Made by a program: the position numbers and the translations under genes
Shown: one piece after another, positions 1 through 7,929 of the stretch
Numbering within the stretch: position 1 is the stretch's first letter
Layout of the letters: the number at the start of each line of letters is the position of its first letter
The notes under the pieces: generated by a model
Told to the model about the DNA's origin: nothing
Seen by the model: the letters and a program-made list of their open reading frames with translations, nothing else
The model's database searches: none
Source: a virus
Direction: 5' to 3' (one strand)
IMG/VR virus record: IMGVR_UViG_3300008113_000118
Span: 1 to 41,704 of that record
DNA: 41,704 nucleotides

Positions 1-2875
1 CGCAGTTGAAGAACTGCGAGCTGTCACCTGAGGGCTTGACGCAGGTGTCGGCAGCAGCTCGGTTGATGCCGATCTTCTTCGCCCACTCCTCGTTGGTCTT
101 AGCGACCACGCCCTTCAACTCCTCCAGCAGCTGCTCGCGCCCTTCGGCTCCTGGCCGCAGAAGAGGGCAGTCCATCTGTCCGGTGATGTCCACACCGAGC
201 AGCGCTTCCTCTTCGCAGTTGTCGTGCCAGGCCTGCCGAATGTACTTGAAGTTCGTGCAGCTGGCCTGGAAAGTTCCGAAGATGGTCGCGATGCGAATCT
301 TCTCCTTCAGCGTCTCTGGCGTGTCATCGGGCCGAGCGATGACAATCGTCAGGTTGCAGAACTCGTGCGGACGCAGGATGATCTCGGCGCAGTTGCCAGC
401 CACCACGCCGTTGGCGATGACGTTGTGAGTCTCTGGCTGGTTTAGGCAGTAGACGTCCGAGATGCCGTCCTCGGTAATGCTCTTCACCGTGGTGACGTAA
501 TCGTCGTCGGTTGACTCCGTAGGCGAGCTGGTCAGTAGGCTATCCAGCATGTTGCCAGACATGCCAGTCATGCCGACGCTGTCCATAAAGATGGCGCACT
601 GTGACTGGCTGATAGACAGAGCGAAACGCTCGTGGTCTGAGAAGTTCTTCTTCTCGTCAATGACCGGCACGGCGGAGTCGGGTTTTCGCACCACTTTGCG
701 CACTCTGGAGGCTACTCCCATGTTGGCCAGAAGCATCTGAGTGTCGAGCAGCAGGCGGTGGCTGGTGCTCTCAAGAACCAGGTTCACCTCCGAGCCGCTG
801 CCAGAGGCGCGAACAACCCTGCCAGCTGACGTGAACAGTCCAGACAGATAACCCACCACCATGCCGCGACAGCCTTGCATGACAGCCTCAGGCACCAGGT
901 ACTTCAGGTCCACGACGCTTTCCATGCCAGCAAAGCTTTTGAGCTTGCTGTTGTAGAGCGCACCTGAGGCCCTGGCCGTTTTGACGCTATGAAAGCGATT
1001 CTTGGCCTTCACGCCACCGCTGGTGGTGCGGCTGGCCAGAGCTCTCTTGCAGTCCAGAGCCGTCTGGGCGTTCTGATAGCCCTCCATGAAGGCCTCGCAG
1101 TTTAGAAACACGCGATTGCCTTCACGCTCGACAATGCCAGAGCCTGCGGCAATGCCTAGGTTTAGACCCTCACCAAAGCTGCCGTACTGGCCGAAGAAAC
1201 CCTCTTCGGACTGGAGCATCAGCTTCATGCCTGGCTTCAAGTCCTTGAGCTGCTTGCGCCCCTTGTCGGTGGGGAACTCGTGGTTCTCGGTGCAGACTAT
1301 CTCCTGCCCGTGCGCCGTGATCAGTTTGTAGACCTTGGCGTTCTTTTGCGTCAGCTCGACCTGAGACGCGGTTCGCAGGCTGACTCCAAAGTTGGCAGAC
1401 TTCAGATCGTTGCGACCGTCCACGGTGACCTTGTTGAGAGGCCTGCCGTTGGCGTACATGTCGCCGATGCGCATCAGACCCTCGTCGGTGTGAATGCGCG
1501 TGTCGGGATGAAAGCAGGGGTTGGTGCCGAACTTGGCCTTCTTGCGGCGCTTGGGCAGCATCTTCATGACACCCTCGCGGTTGAAGATGCCGCGCTCGCC
1601 AGAGCCTGACTTGGCCAAGCTGAGCCACTCCTCCATGAACACAGTGTCGCTCGGCTTGCTGTCGAAGACGGCCGAGTTGTTGGCCATGCTGCGGTAGACA
1701 TGGTTCTGCCACCACGCCCCAGATTTGGCTTCACGCATCTCGCTGCTGTTGAGGTCGGACAGCGAGATCAGCGCTGCTCGGCGCACGCCACCTACCTGGA
1801 CGATCTTGCCGACCATGCATGCCAGGTCGTGGCAATCCAGCTCGGTCAGGTACTTGCCCTGACGCTTGAGAATCAGATCACGAGCGAATTTGAGCAGGTC
1901 CTTCAAAGGCTCTGGACCGCAGCTGCGGCCACCCTTGGTCTTGAGCTTGGAACCAGCTGGGCGAATCTTATCGAAGCTGTACTCGACGTCGCCACCCTCA
2001 AACCAGGTTTCCAGCCCTAGCTTCAGAGCGTCGCACCAGCCCTCGGTGGAGTCTTCGATGTTGTGCTTGACCTTGTCTCCGCCCTTCTGGCGCTTGATGC
2101 GGGGCAGATGCTCGATGTTGTGGGACTCAACCGAGAAGCCAGCGCCTGTGCCCTGCATGAGGATGTAAAGCAGTTCTACGAATGAGAACAAGTCGGAGAT
2201 GGGCAGGTAGGAGCAGTTGAACACGCCGACGTTACAGCGGTCGAGTGGCGGTCCAGCCATCTGGATGACGCGCATGGCGGGAGAAGCCTTCAGGTTGTAC
2301 AGGTACGAGTACAGCTCGTCCCACTGTTCCTTGGGCACCTTTTTCAGGCGAGGCTGCTTCTTGAACCAGCCCATGACACGCTCGCATACCTCCTGCCAGG
2401 TCTCACGGCGCTTGGATTCCTCGTTCCAACGAGCGAACTTGGTGATCAGCTGGAAGTACTGGATAGGTTCGCCGAAGTGTTTAGCATCAGCTGATATCAT
2501 GTCCTTGACGTTCTGGTCAATCGGCTCCAGCTCACGAGCCTTGCGTCGCTCTTCCTTGTAGAGCGTGTAGTGTGTGGCAACGCGATCCATGTTGTCGATC
2601 CAGAACTGCTGGATGACATACTTCTGCACATCTTCCACAGGGACTGGGTTTACGTTTGTCTTGACGATAAGACTGCATACGGCTTTGGCGACTTTGTCCA
2701 CATACTTCTCTGTCTCGTCATCCTGCGGCCAATCTCCGCCGTTGATTAGGGCACGTCGAATCGCGCTCTGTATCTTGCTGACCTTGAAGTCCTCAGTCCT
2801 GCCTCCACGCTTTAAAACCTTGAACTTGGACTCAAGTTTACCGATAATGTCCTTAGCGCGAGTATTACCACTCAT
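1..2875 (-). CDS. nrdJ: class II (B12-dependent) ribonucleotide reductase with intein; 3' end outside window
   Basis: Reduces ribonucleotides to deoxyribonucleotides for phage DNA synthesis, in the cytoplasm. 958 codons are present, starting at ATG 2875-2873 behind a GGAG; the gene runs off the left edge. Residues about 15-105 resemble an ATP cone (KVLKRGGRTEDF). NCSYLP (Cys221) supplies one redox cysteine, GTGAGFSVE (242-250) and GGVRRAALISLSD are typical of the monomeric RTPR-like class II family, and FGTNP followed after the intein by CAEI forms the thiyl-radical active-site loop. A later CVKPSGDSSQF motif lies close to the window edge. A 375-residue intein separates Pro453 from the catalytic Cys, so activity requires splicing. 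It is the only gene on this strand and is divergent from the long operon. The C-terminal cysteines are not visible, so the class is inferred from the N-terminal and central motifs. Confidence 0.88.
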   Translation of the reverse strand, partial: MSGNTRAKDIIGKLESKFKVLKRGGRTEDFKVSKIQSAIRRALINGGDWPQDDETEKYVDKVAKAVCSLIVKTNVNPVPVEDVQKYVIQQFWIDNMDRVATHYTLYKEERRKARELEPIDQNVKDMISADAKHFGEPIQYFQLITKFARWNEESKRRETWQEVCERVMGWFKKQPRLKKVPKEQWDELYSYLYNLKASPAMRVIQMAGPPLDRCNVGVFNCSYLPISDLFSFVELLYILMQGTGAGFSVESHNIEHLPRIKRQKGGDKVKHNIEDSTEGWCDALKLGLETWFEGGDVEYSFDKIRPAGSKLKTKGGRSCGPEPLKDLLKFARDLILKRQGKYLTELDCHDLACMVGKIVQVGGVRRAALISLSDLNSSEMREAKSGAWWQNHVYRSMANNSAVFDSKPSDTVFMEEWLSLAKSGSGERGIFNREGVMKMLPKRRKKAKFGTNPCFHPDTRIHTDEGLMRIGDMYANGRPLNKVTVDGRNDLKSANFGVSLRTASQVELTQKNAKVYKLITAHGQEIVCTENHEFPTDKGRKQLKDLKPGMKLMLQSEEGFFGQYGSFGEGLNLGIAAGSGIVEREGNRVFLNCEAFMEGYQNAQTALDCKRALASRTTSGGVKAKNRFHSVKTARASGALYNSKLKSFAGMESVVDLKYLVPEAVMQGCRGMVVGYLSGLFTSAGRVVRASGSGSEVNLVLESTSHRLLLDTQMLLANMGVASRVRKVVRKPDSAVPVIDEKKNFSDHERFALSISQSQCAIFMDSVGMTGMSGNMLDSLLTSSPTESTDDDYVTTVKSITEDGISDVYCLNQPETHNVIANGVVAGNCAEIILRPHEFCNLTIVIARPDDTPETLKEKIRIATIFGTFQASCTNFKYIRQAWHDNCEEEALLGVDITGQMDCPLLRPGAEGREQLLEELKGVVAKTNEEWAKKIGINRAAADTCVKPSGDSSQFFNC
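392..1516 (-). other. intein in the reductase active site, with degenerate LAGLIDADG domain
   Basis: In-frame 375-codon insertion inside the reductase. Block A begins with Cys1 (CFHPDTRI), block B has Thr76 and His79 (CTENHEF), and blocks F/G read ETHNVIANGVVAGN followed by Cys+1. Removing it restores the standard class II motif NP-CAEI. The middle holds two helices resembling LAGLIDADG homing-endonuclease motifs: LGIAAGSG (residues 120-127) and YLSGLFTSAGRV (223-234). The acidic residue is Ser126 in the first and Ala231 in the second, so the endonuclease is probably inactive. The penultimate residue is Gly where most inteins have His, an atypical but tolerated variation in some inteins. Boundaries are precise because the extein motif is so conserved. 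Confidence 0.9.
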
Positions 2876-2905
2876 CGAAGCTAGTCTCCAGCCTATAAGA
2901 TGAAA

Positions 2906-2928
2906 AAGTCGCACAGACAGTGCGACTT
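2906..2928 (-). promoter_or_regulatory. hairpin at the 5' end of the reductase leader
   Basis: A 9-bp perfect stem (AAGTCGCAC / GTGCGACTT) with a 5-base loop, followed on the minus strand by a short T run (TTTTTC). It lies just downstream of the predicted minus-strand promoter, so the mRNA would begin with this stem-loop. It could stabilise the message, attenuate it, or stop transcription from the right. Structure is seen; role is inferred. Confidence 0.55.
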
Positions 2929-2933
2929 AAGCG

Positions 2934-2962
2934 ATTGTAGAGAGCTAGCTTAAACAGGGCAA
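2934..2962 (-). promoter_or_regulatory. sigma70-like promoter for the reductase gene
   Basis: Read on the minus strand: TTGCCC (2962-2957), a 17-base spacer and TACAAT (2939-2934). Position and spacing fit a host-type promoter for the divergent reductase gene. It overlaps the plus-strand promoter at 2948-2977, so the two directions could compete. Confidence 0.55.
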
Positions 2963-2977
2963 ACTGAATTACATAAA
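2948..2977 (+). promoter_or_regulatory. promoter of the shared family, heading the long operon
   Basis: GCTTAAA, 16 bases, ACATAAA. The same two boxes with the same 16-base gap occur at 35473, 35866 and 36445. It sits 14 bases upstream of the first gene of the rightward operon. The hexamers read as CTTAAA/CATAAA with a 17-base spacer match sigma70 geometry. Confidence 0.6.
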
Positions 2978-2991
2978 TTTTTGGTGACACA

Positions 2992-3348
2992 ATGGATAAG
3001 CTTATGAAGCTGGGTAGTGTCATCGAGAAAGAAGCTGAAAAGCACCCAGATTTGCAGACGCTTCTGCTAGCCAAGGAACTGTCAGACAAGCGCCAATACC
3101 TGCGCAAGAACGAGATACTCAGGCATCTGCTGCACAAGGCTCCACAGGACTTCTCAGTGTCTGAGCCAGATCAAGGTGGGATAGTGGGAATTTCCCACTT
3201 GCCCACCAACTTCAAGATTCACACGCTGACACGCAATCTGCCAGAAGCACTCAAGCAGGCCTGCGACGAGCTGACCGAGAGGCATCTGCTGAAGGAAGCA
3301 GCTGTCGCACGCATCACATACTTGATGGAAGCAAATACATGGAACTGA
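2992..3348 (+). CDS. hypothetical protein, first gene of the rightward operon
   Basis: 118 residues, not recognised. It begins MDKLMKLG and is predicted largely helical and highly charged, with no membrane segment. Near the end it has LLKEAAVARIT, one of the lysine-x-alanine motifs found in most neighbouring proteins. The ribosome site is weak (GGTGA) but the start lies just after a family promoter. Its last 10 bases overlap the next gene, which implies translational coupling. It is probably a phage accessory or virion protein; function unknown. Confidence 0.75.
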   Translation: MDKLMKLGSVIEKEAEKHPDLQTLLLAKELSDKRQYLRKNEILRHLLHKAPQDFSVSEPDQGGIVGISHLPTNFKIHTLTRNLPEALKQACDELTERHLLKEAAVARITYLMEANTWN

Positions 3349-4373
3349 CTTACGCCAACCTGGCCCAACGCGTCAAGGAGGCTGCTGTCAGCCTTCTGCC
3401 CACATACCTGTCGATACGCAAGCATGTAAACAACTCGGATACCCCTGTTTGGTTTAGCGCTGACAGCACTAAGCTTGCCTGCTACACAGAATCACATGCC
3501 ACAGCTGACAAGCTACAGGAGCTTGGTTTACCTGTCGGACAGAGAGACACAAGACTGCCAGAGGGCAACTGGATATTCGTCAAGAAAGCTGACGTGCTGG
3601 CGTCTGATGTGTTTGGCAAGATACCCAAGATGATGAACCTGGCTCCTAACTCGTTCAACCAGCATCTGGGCCAGTTTGGAACCAGTCCGTTGTTTAGCAT
3701 GCTGACGAGTGGTTTGCTGGGTGGTGGTTTAGGGTACATGGGTGGTGCTCTGGCTGAGCAGCTGCTGCCTGAGCGTTATCTCGAGCGTGGCAAGCTGCGC
3801 AAGACTCTTGGTACGTTGGGAGCGTTGGCTGGAGCAGCAGGCCCAGCTTACCTGGGCACAGTAGGCCACAGGAACTGGGACGACCCCAATCGCAGCGCTT
3901 GGAACTCGTGGATCGAGCCGAATGTGCTGTTTGGCCAGCAGAAGAAAGCTATTGATAAAGGTTTAGAGCACATTCAGAACATCGCCAAAAACAGCGAAGG
4001 AATTCTGAAGGAAGCTTTTGGAGACGCTCCCATCACGGGAGAAGGCATGATCTCCATCATGCCTCATATTCCTGTCGATGCGTTCAATCGCTCGATCATG
4101 GCTGATCCCTTCGCTTCTTTGCCCATACAGACAGCTGCTGTGGGTTTAGTGGAAGCAGCAAATCAAGCAAAAGGAAATTCTGGACTCATTTCGCCTTTCG
4201 ATATTGCTCGCATCGGTGTAGGAATGGGAGCTGGGTTGTCGCAGGCCTATATTGGTGGCAAGGTTCTGGGAGCTTTGGCAGGTTTAACGCCACAGGCTCA
4301 GCAGACGTTGCAGCAGGCAGGCATGTACGCTGGCGCACTCAAGGCTGTTGTGCCAGGTTTATTTGGAAGGTAG
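3339..4373 (+). CDS. glycine-zipper membrane protein, probable virion protein
   Basis: 344 residues. The N-terminus (RVKEAAVSLL) carries the lysine-x-alanine helix motif common in this region. A Gly/Ala-rich pair of hydrophobic segments lies at about 118-138 and 156-174, separated by a charged loop (LPERYLERGKLRK). Another Gly-rich hydrophobic stretch is at about 287-317. The layout resembles the glycine-zipper hairpins of the genes at 6203, 7054, 17358, 22385 and 28293. It overlaps the preceding gene and is followed within 6 bases by the next. No enzyme motif is seen. An internal virion protein that inserts in the host membrane during DNA delivery is a reasonable guess. Confidence 0.78.
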   Translation: MELTYANLAQRVKEAAVSLLPTYLSIRKHVNNSDTPVWFSADSTKLACYTESHATADKLQELGLPVGQRDTRLPEGNWIFVKKADVLASDVFGKIPKMMNLAPNSFNQHLGQFGTSPLFSMLTSGLLGGGLGYMGGALAEQLLPERYLERGKLRKTLGTLGALAGAAGPAYLGTVGHRNWDDPNRSAWNSWIEPNVLFGQQKKAIDKGLEHIQNIAKNSEGILKEAFGDAPITGEGMISIMPHIPVDAFNRSIMADPFASLPIQTAAVGLVEAANQAKGNSGLISPFDIARIGVGMGAGLSQAYIGGKVLGALAGLTPQAQQTLQQAGMYAGALKAVVPGLFGR

Positions 4374-4379
4374 GCAAAC

Positions 4380-5825
4380 GTGGAAACGCACGACTTCTTC
4401 TGGCACCGAGATGACAACAACGCGCAGCAGGGTCCTCAACAGGACCCTGTTCAGATAAATAGCGCCATATCGGACATCACAGCCAGGGACGGCATGCTGA
4501 TTGTCAACAGTGAGGCTGCTCCAGCCCCAGCCAGGCCTGCTGAGGCTGGCAGTAATGTTTACGGGCTGCCTAGTGAGGTTGTAGAGCTACTTCAGCGCAA
4601 CGCCAGCATCACGGACTGGCCGACCGTATCAAACTTGCTTCAGCGCGAGTTTAACTTTAGCCCAGTCACAGTCACGAACTATCTGCAAGCTCCAGAGCCT
4701 GGACTCTCTGACGATACGGGCCTGACAGAGATGGAAGAGGCCGAATGGAACTCTCGATACAGAAACAGGTCTTTTACCGTTAGTAAAGCTTATTATACAT
4801 TTTTAGTAGTATCAGATAACATCATAGATAATCTTAAACAAGAGACAAAACACACTTTCAACCAACTGATTTTCAACTCCAGAAGAAGAACAGAGTCCAG
4901 ACTAGAGAGCCTTTACGCCTCCAACGACCCAGAGGATTTAGCTCGCATAGAAATGCTTCGCATATTTGAGCTAATGCTTAGGGACGCAAGGTTTTACTTC
5001 AATTCTCTGACTTACATTGAACAAGAGTATATTCCCCCTCTTTCCTCAGACGGTTTCACCTCTGGGCTTAGGGGAGTTCTGCTCATCGATTTCATCACAC
5101 GACTGCTTAACGAGATAGACTACGAGAAATCAGACTATATCTCCTCAGAGCTAAGAGCACAAATGCGTTTACTGCTCGCTGCTCTAGTAGATACAAAACT
5201 AGAAATGCTTGCCAAACTCAACGTGTTGGAGATTGAAGGAAGAGGCTTCAACCTAGAGTCGATCAGGCGCTCGTACGACAGAGACATGAGCCTAGACGCT
5301 GTAGTCCCAGATGGCTTTCTGGAGTATGTAAGCACGCTCTCAGAAGAATCTACATGGATCGAACACATCGCGGAAAGACTGCATGACTTTGACATGAGTG
5401 TGAACGCCAGATACTACGATGAGTTTGAATTGTTTAGACGACAATTGGCTACTGAAAATGAACCAGCACCAATAGCCTCTACTGTTTACCCTCCCTCAGG
5501 AAGCAGAGAGGTCACACCCATTATTGGTGCCATACCAGCAACACCTCTTCCTTCAGCAAATCAAACGCGTTGGGAGCTAATAACACGAGATGGCAGTGGT
5601 TTTGTGGGTTTACGTGTAAACGGTGTGACTGTTGAAACTCTATCGAGTGTTCGTGCTTATTCAGAGAGTGGAGGGCTTACGAAGCTGTCACTAGAGGTTT
5701 ACATCGTTCCTGGTAGAAGTACGCTTACATTTTCAAGTCAGTTATCTGATACTATAAGGAATACGGAGGGCAACGCTCCACCAGTTGCTGGTGGCAGTGT
5801 GAACGATAGGTTTATGGACTTGTAA
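4380..5825 (+). CDS. hypothetical large protein with C-terminal beta-rich domain
   Basis: 481 residues, starting at GTG 4380, 6 bases after the previous stop. Residues 1-60 are polar and Pro/Ala-rich. About 125-370 is predicted helical, with many aromatic and acidic residues. About 390-470 looks like a compact beta domain (RWELITRDGSGFVGLRVNG), possibly a virion-associated sandwich fold. From about 4780 the DNA becomes clearly AT-richer, with AGA, ATA and TTA codons that the neighbours avoid. No family recognised. The gene lies in the presumed virion-protein operon. Confidence 0.75.
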   Translation: METHDFFWHRDDNNAQQGPQQDPVQINSAISDITARDGMLIVNSEAAPAPARPAEAGSNVYGLPSEVVELLQRNASITDWPTVSNLLQREFNFSPVTVTNYLQAPEPGLSDDTGLTEMEEAEWNSRYRNRSFTVSKAYYTFLVVSDNIIDNLKQETKHTFNQLIFNSRRRTESRLESLYASNDPEDLARIEMLRIFELMLRDARFYFNSLTYIEQEYIPPLSSDGFTSGLRGVLLIDFITRLLNEIDYEKSDYISSELRAQMRLLLAALVDTKLEMLAKLNVLEIEGRGFNLESIRRSYDRDMSLDAVVPDGFLEYVSTLSEESTWIEHIAERLHDFDMSVNARYYDEFELFRRQLATENEPAPIASTVYPPSGSREVTPIIGAIPATPLPSANQTRWELITRDGSGFVGLRVNGVTVETLSSVRAYSESGGLTKLSLEVYIVPGRSTLTFSSQLSDTIRNTEGNAPPVAGGSVNDRFMDL

Positions 5826-5837
5826 GAAAGGGAGCGC

Positions 5838-6200
5838 ATGAGCCAGGACATAGTCAAGAATGATGGGTTGTTTACTTTCCGCGATCTCAGGTACTGGGCT
5901 CAGGACGGAATGGTTTACATCGTCGATGAAAGGGACGGAGAGATCAAAACCGAAGCCCCTATGACTATGAGATATAGAGCGCTTTCCTTTGCTCGTGAGG
6001 CTGATAGCATGAGACATAGCGGTGGGCACTACGACAGTGACCGCAAAGAACTGCTAACAGCCGCTAAAAACTTGATGCAGGTTGTCTTAAACGCAGAAGC
6101 TCAGGGCTGCCCCTTGAACCCAGACGTTCTCAGGCAGCAGGTTGAGGAGCGCAAGCGAGTTTACGTTTCCCTGTCAGGCCTGAATATACCCACGAGGTAA
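5838..6200 (+). CDS. hypothetical small protein
   Basis: 120 residues with a good ribosome site (AAAGGGAGCGC before ATG). The N-terminal part (LFTFRDLRYWAQDGMVYIVDERDGE) looks like short beta strands; the rest is helical and charged. No membrane segment or known motif is seen. It sits between a large unknown protein and a glycine-zipper protein, 12 and 2 bases away, so it is cotranscribed with them. Confidence 0.75.
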   Translation: MSQDIVKNDGLFTFRDLRYWAQDGMVYIVDERDGEIKTEAPMTMRYRALSFAREADSMRHSGGHYDSDRKELLTAAKNLMQVVLNAEAQGCPLNPDVLRQQVEERKRVYVSLSGLNIPTR

Positions 6201-6202
6201 TC

Positions 6203-6709
6203 ATGGATAAGCTCACAGCATTCAAGGTCGCCTTTCTCAGCCGCTGCGCCGAAGAGGGCTTGGACCTGGATCAGATTCACCAACGCGTCAAGGAAGCCGT
6301 GGCCCGTGCCGAAGCTGGCCAGGAGAAGCAGGCTCTGGCAGGCGCTTTTTTGGGAGGCCTGGGTGTCGGTAGCGGCCTGACTGCTCCCTGGAGTAAAATC
6401 GTGGGCGGGCTTACTGGAGCGCTGCACGGTTTCGCCAACAGCCCCAGCAACACTGTAGGTTCTGACTTAGCGTCTACTGCGGCAGGAGGCACGCTTGGCT
6501 GGAACGCCAACAAAATCTGGCCTCTGATGCTGGGTGGCGGCGCTCTGCTGGCTGGTGGCGGTCTGGCTGCTGGCAAGCTGCTGGCCGACAGCACCGACGA
6601 TCCCATGGCTGCTGACGAGGTCAAGCAGCAGGAGTTGGTCAATGAGTACAAGCGCCTGACTGACAAGGCCAAGAGGCAAGCGAAGTTTCGTCAACTGAAA
6701 GGGAATTGA
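6203..6709 (+). CDS. glycine-zipper membrane protein
   Basis: 168 residues. The N-terminal helix (MDKLTAFKVAFLSRCAEEGL) ends in RVKEAVARAEAGQEKQALAG, two lysine-x-alanine motifs in a row. Gly-rich hydrophobic segments follow at about 44-78 and 105-128 (MLGGGALLAGGGLAAGKLLA), then a charged tail. The stop codon overlaps the next ATG (TGATG). The repeated architecture among neighbours points to a set of related membrane-active phage proteins, probably carried in the virion; that role is inferred. Confidence 0.8.
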   Translation: MDKLTAFKVAFLSRCAEEGLDLDQIHQRVKEAVARAEAGQEKQALAGAFLGGLGVGSGLTAPWSKIVGGLTGALHGFANSPSNTVGSDLASTAAGGTLGWNANKIWPLMLGGGALLAGGGLAAGKLLADSTDDPMAADEVKQQELVNEYKRLTDKAKRQAKFRQLKGN

Positions 6710-7050
6710 TGAACATCCTGAATCAGTTCGGAGTCGGGGCCAAGTATCGCCAAGAGTCAGGAACCACGATGCACGGCTTCCCCATTCATGGGAAGATCGC
6801 GCCCAACCTGACTCAGGAAGAGTACGAGAACCTGCCTCTGGGTCTGAACGTGCAGGTCAAGGTATTCGATCTAAGTAAACTTGAAGACCTTCGCGAATAT
6901 GCTGCTGTAAGAGATCAGATAGCTAATCGCAAATGTGTTCAGTTAGACAGAACGAAACTTGTATCTGAAGATGGACGCAACATACATATTCATTTAGAAT
7001 GGGCAGATGTGGAAGGCTACGTGCCCAAGAGCATGCAACGGAGATTCTGA
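6709..7050 (+). CDS. hypothetical protein
   Basis: 113 residues. The start is taken as ATG 6709, which overlaps the previous stop as TGATG; a TTG directly before it is less likely. It is a soluble, mixed alpha/beta sequence without recognised motifs (SGTTMHGFPIHGKIAPNL; ending VEGYVPKSMQRRF). The stretch from about 6860 to 7000 is noticeably AT-richer than both ends of the same gene, one of several such patches. It lies between two membrane-protein genes in the operon. Confidence 0.72.
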   Translation: MNILNQFGVGAKYRQESGTTMHGFPIHGKIAPNLTQEEYENLPLGLNVQVKVFDLSKLEDLREYAAVRDQIANRKCVQLDRTKLVSEDGRNIHIHLEWADVEGYVPKSMQRRF

Positions 7051-7053
7051 CAT

Positions 7054-7914
7054 ATGAACGAAGCTCAAGGCAACGCACTCAAGTACACACTCACAGCTGG
7101 ATTGCTGAGCGCTTTGGGCGGAGGCGGACTGGCTTATCTAGCCAATCGAATGCAGAAAACCGATCCAGAGGAGCTGGAAGCGCTGAACACGGCTTCTCCA
7201 GAGATCGTTGAGATTCCCTATCCAATAGTTAAAAAGAAGAAGCCTGTGGGGTTGCTGCCTGCTTCCAAGCAGGCTGGCCTCAAGAACTTCCTGGCTGGCG
7301 ACAACGCCAATAACTGGTACGAGGTGCCTTGGGCTCCTCTGCTGACGACTGGAGCCGTCGCCGCAGGAGGCCTCGGCGCGTACGGCCTTATTGACAAGCT
7401 GATGAAGAGCAAGCGCAAGAAGGACATGAAAGAAGAGCTGGCAGATGCCGAAGAAGAATACCGCAAGACGCTGCTAAACAGCTACGACCCCAGCCGACTG
7501 AAGCTGATCAAGTCATCGAAGGTCCAGGAAATTCACGAGGGGCTTGAGAAGCTGGCCTCGCTGCTGAAGGTCGCTGACTTCAAAGGACGCAACGTGCTGG
7601 AAGAGGGCCTCTCAGGCAAGGCTCCTCCTCCGACAGCCTTTGAGAAGGCTTATGGTTCTTTCAGCGGCGGAGCCAAGAATCTGCTGCGCAATCTGGGATT
7701 CATTACACCAGACAGCGCACCTGGCGCTTTGGGCGTTCCCACAGGCCTTGGCATGCTGGCCCTCGGCACCATTCCCTTGGCCTCTGGCTACGCCGCGTAC
7801 AAGTATTTCAAGAAGCGCAACAAGTCCAACCTGGTCAACGAGGCTGCTCAGCAGCGAGCTCTGGAGCGTCTCGGCGAGAACGTGCCTGCGCCGTACGTGG
7901 CCATCGAGGACTGA
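7054..7914 (+). CDS. glycine-zipper membrane protein before the RNA polymerase gene
   Basis: 286 residues. Hydrophobic, Gly-rich segments lie at about 10-30, 92-115 and 225-252. The second is followed by a strongly basic stretch (KSKRKKDMKEE). Lysine-x-alanine motifs occur in ASKQAGLKNFL and SLLKVADFKG. It starts 4 bases after the previous stop with GGAG upstream, and ends 15 bases before the polymerase gene, so the two are cotranscribed. It is probably a virion or membrane-associated partner of the delivery apparatus; no direct evidence of function. Confidence 0.8.
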   Translation: MNEAQGNALKYTLTAGLLSALGGGGLAYLANRMQKTDPEELEALNTASPEIVEIPYPIVKKKKPVGLLPASKQAGLKNFLAGDNANNWYEVPWAPLLTTGAVAAGGLGAYGLIDKLMKSKRKKDMKEELADAEEEYRKTLLNSYDPSRLKLIKSSKVQEIHEGLEKLASLLKVADFKGRNVLEEGLSGKAPPPTAFEKAYGSFSGGAKNLLRNLGFITPDSAPGALGVPTGLGMLALGTIPLASGYAAYKYFKKRNKSNLVNEAAQQRALERLGENVPAPYVAIED

Positions 7915-7929
7915 ATCGGGGTTTAGCAG

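Noticed and set aside
6-2903. Many plus-strand open frames in the first 2.9 kb
   Set aside because: The minus strand reads continuously as ribonucleotide reductase plus intein; the plus-strand frames are fragments with no motifs.
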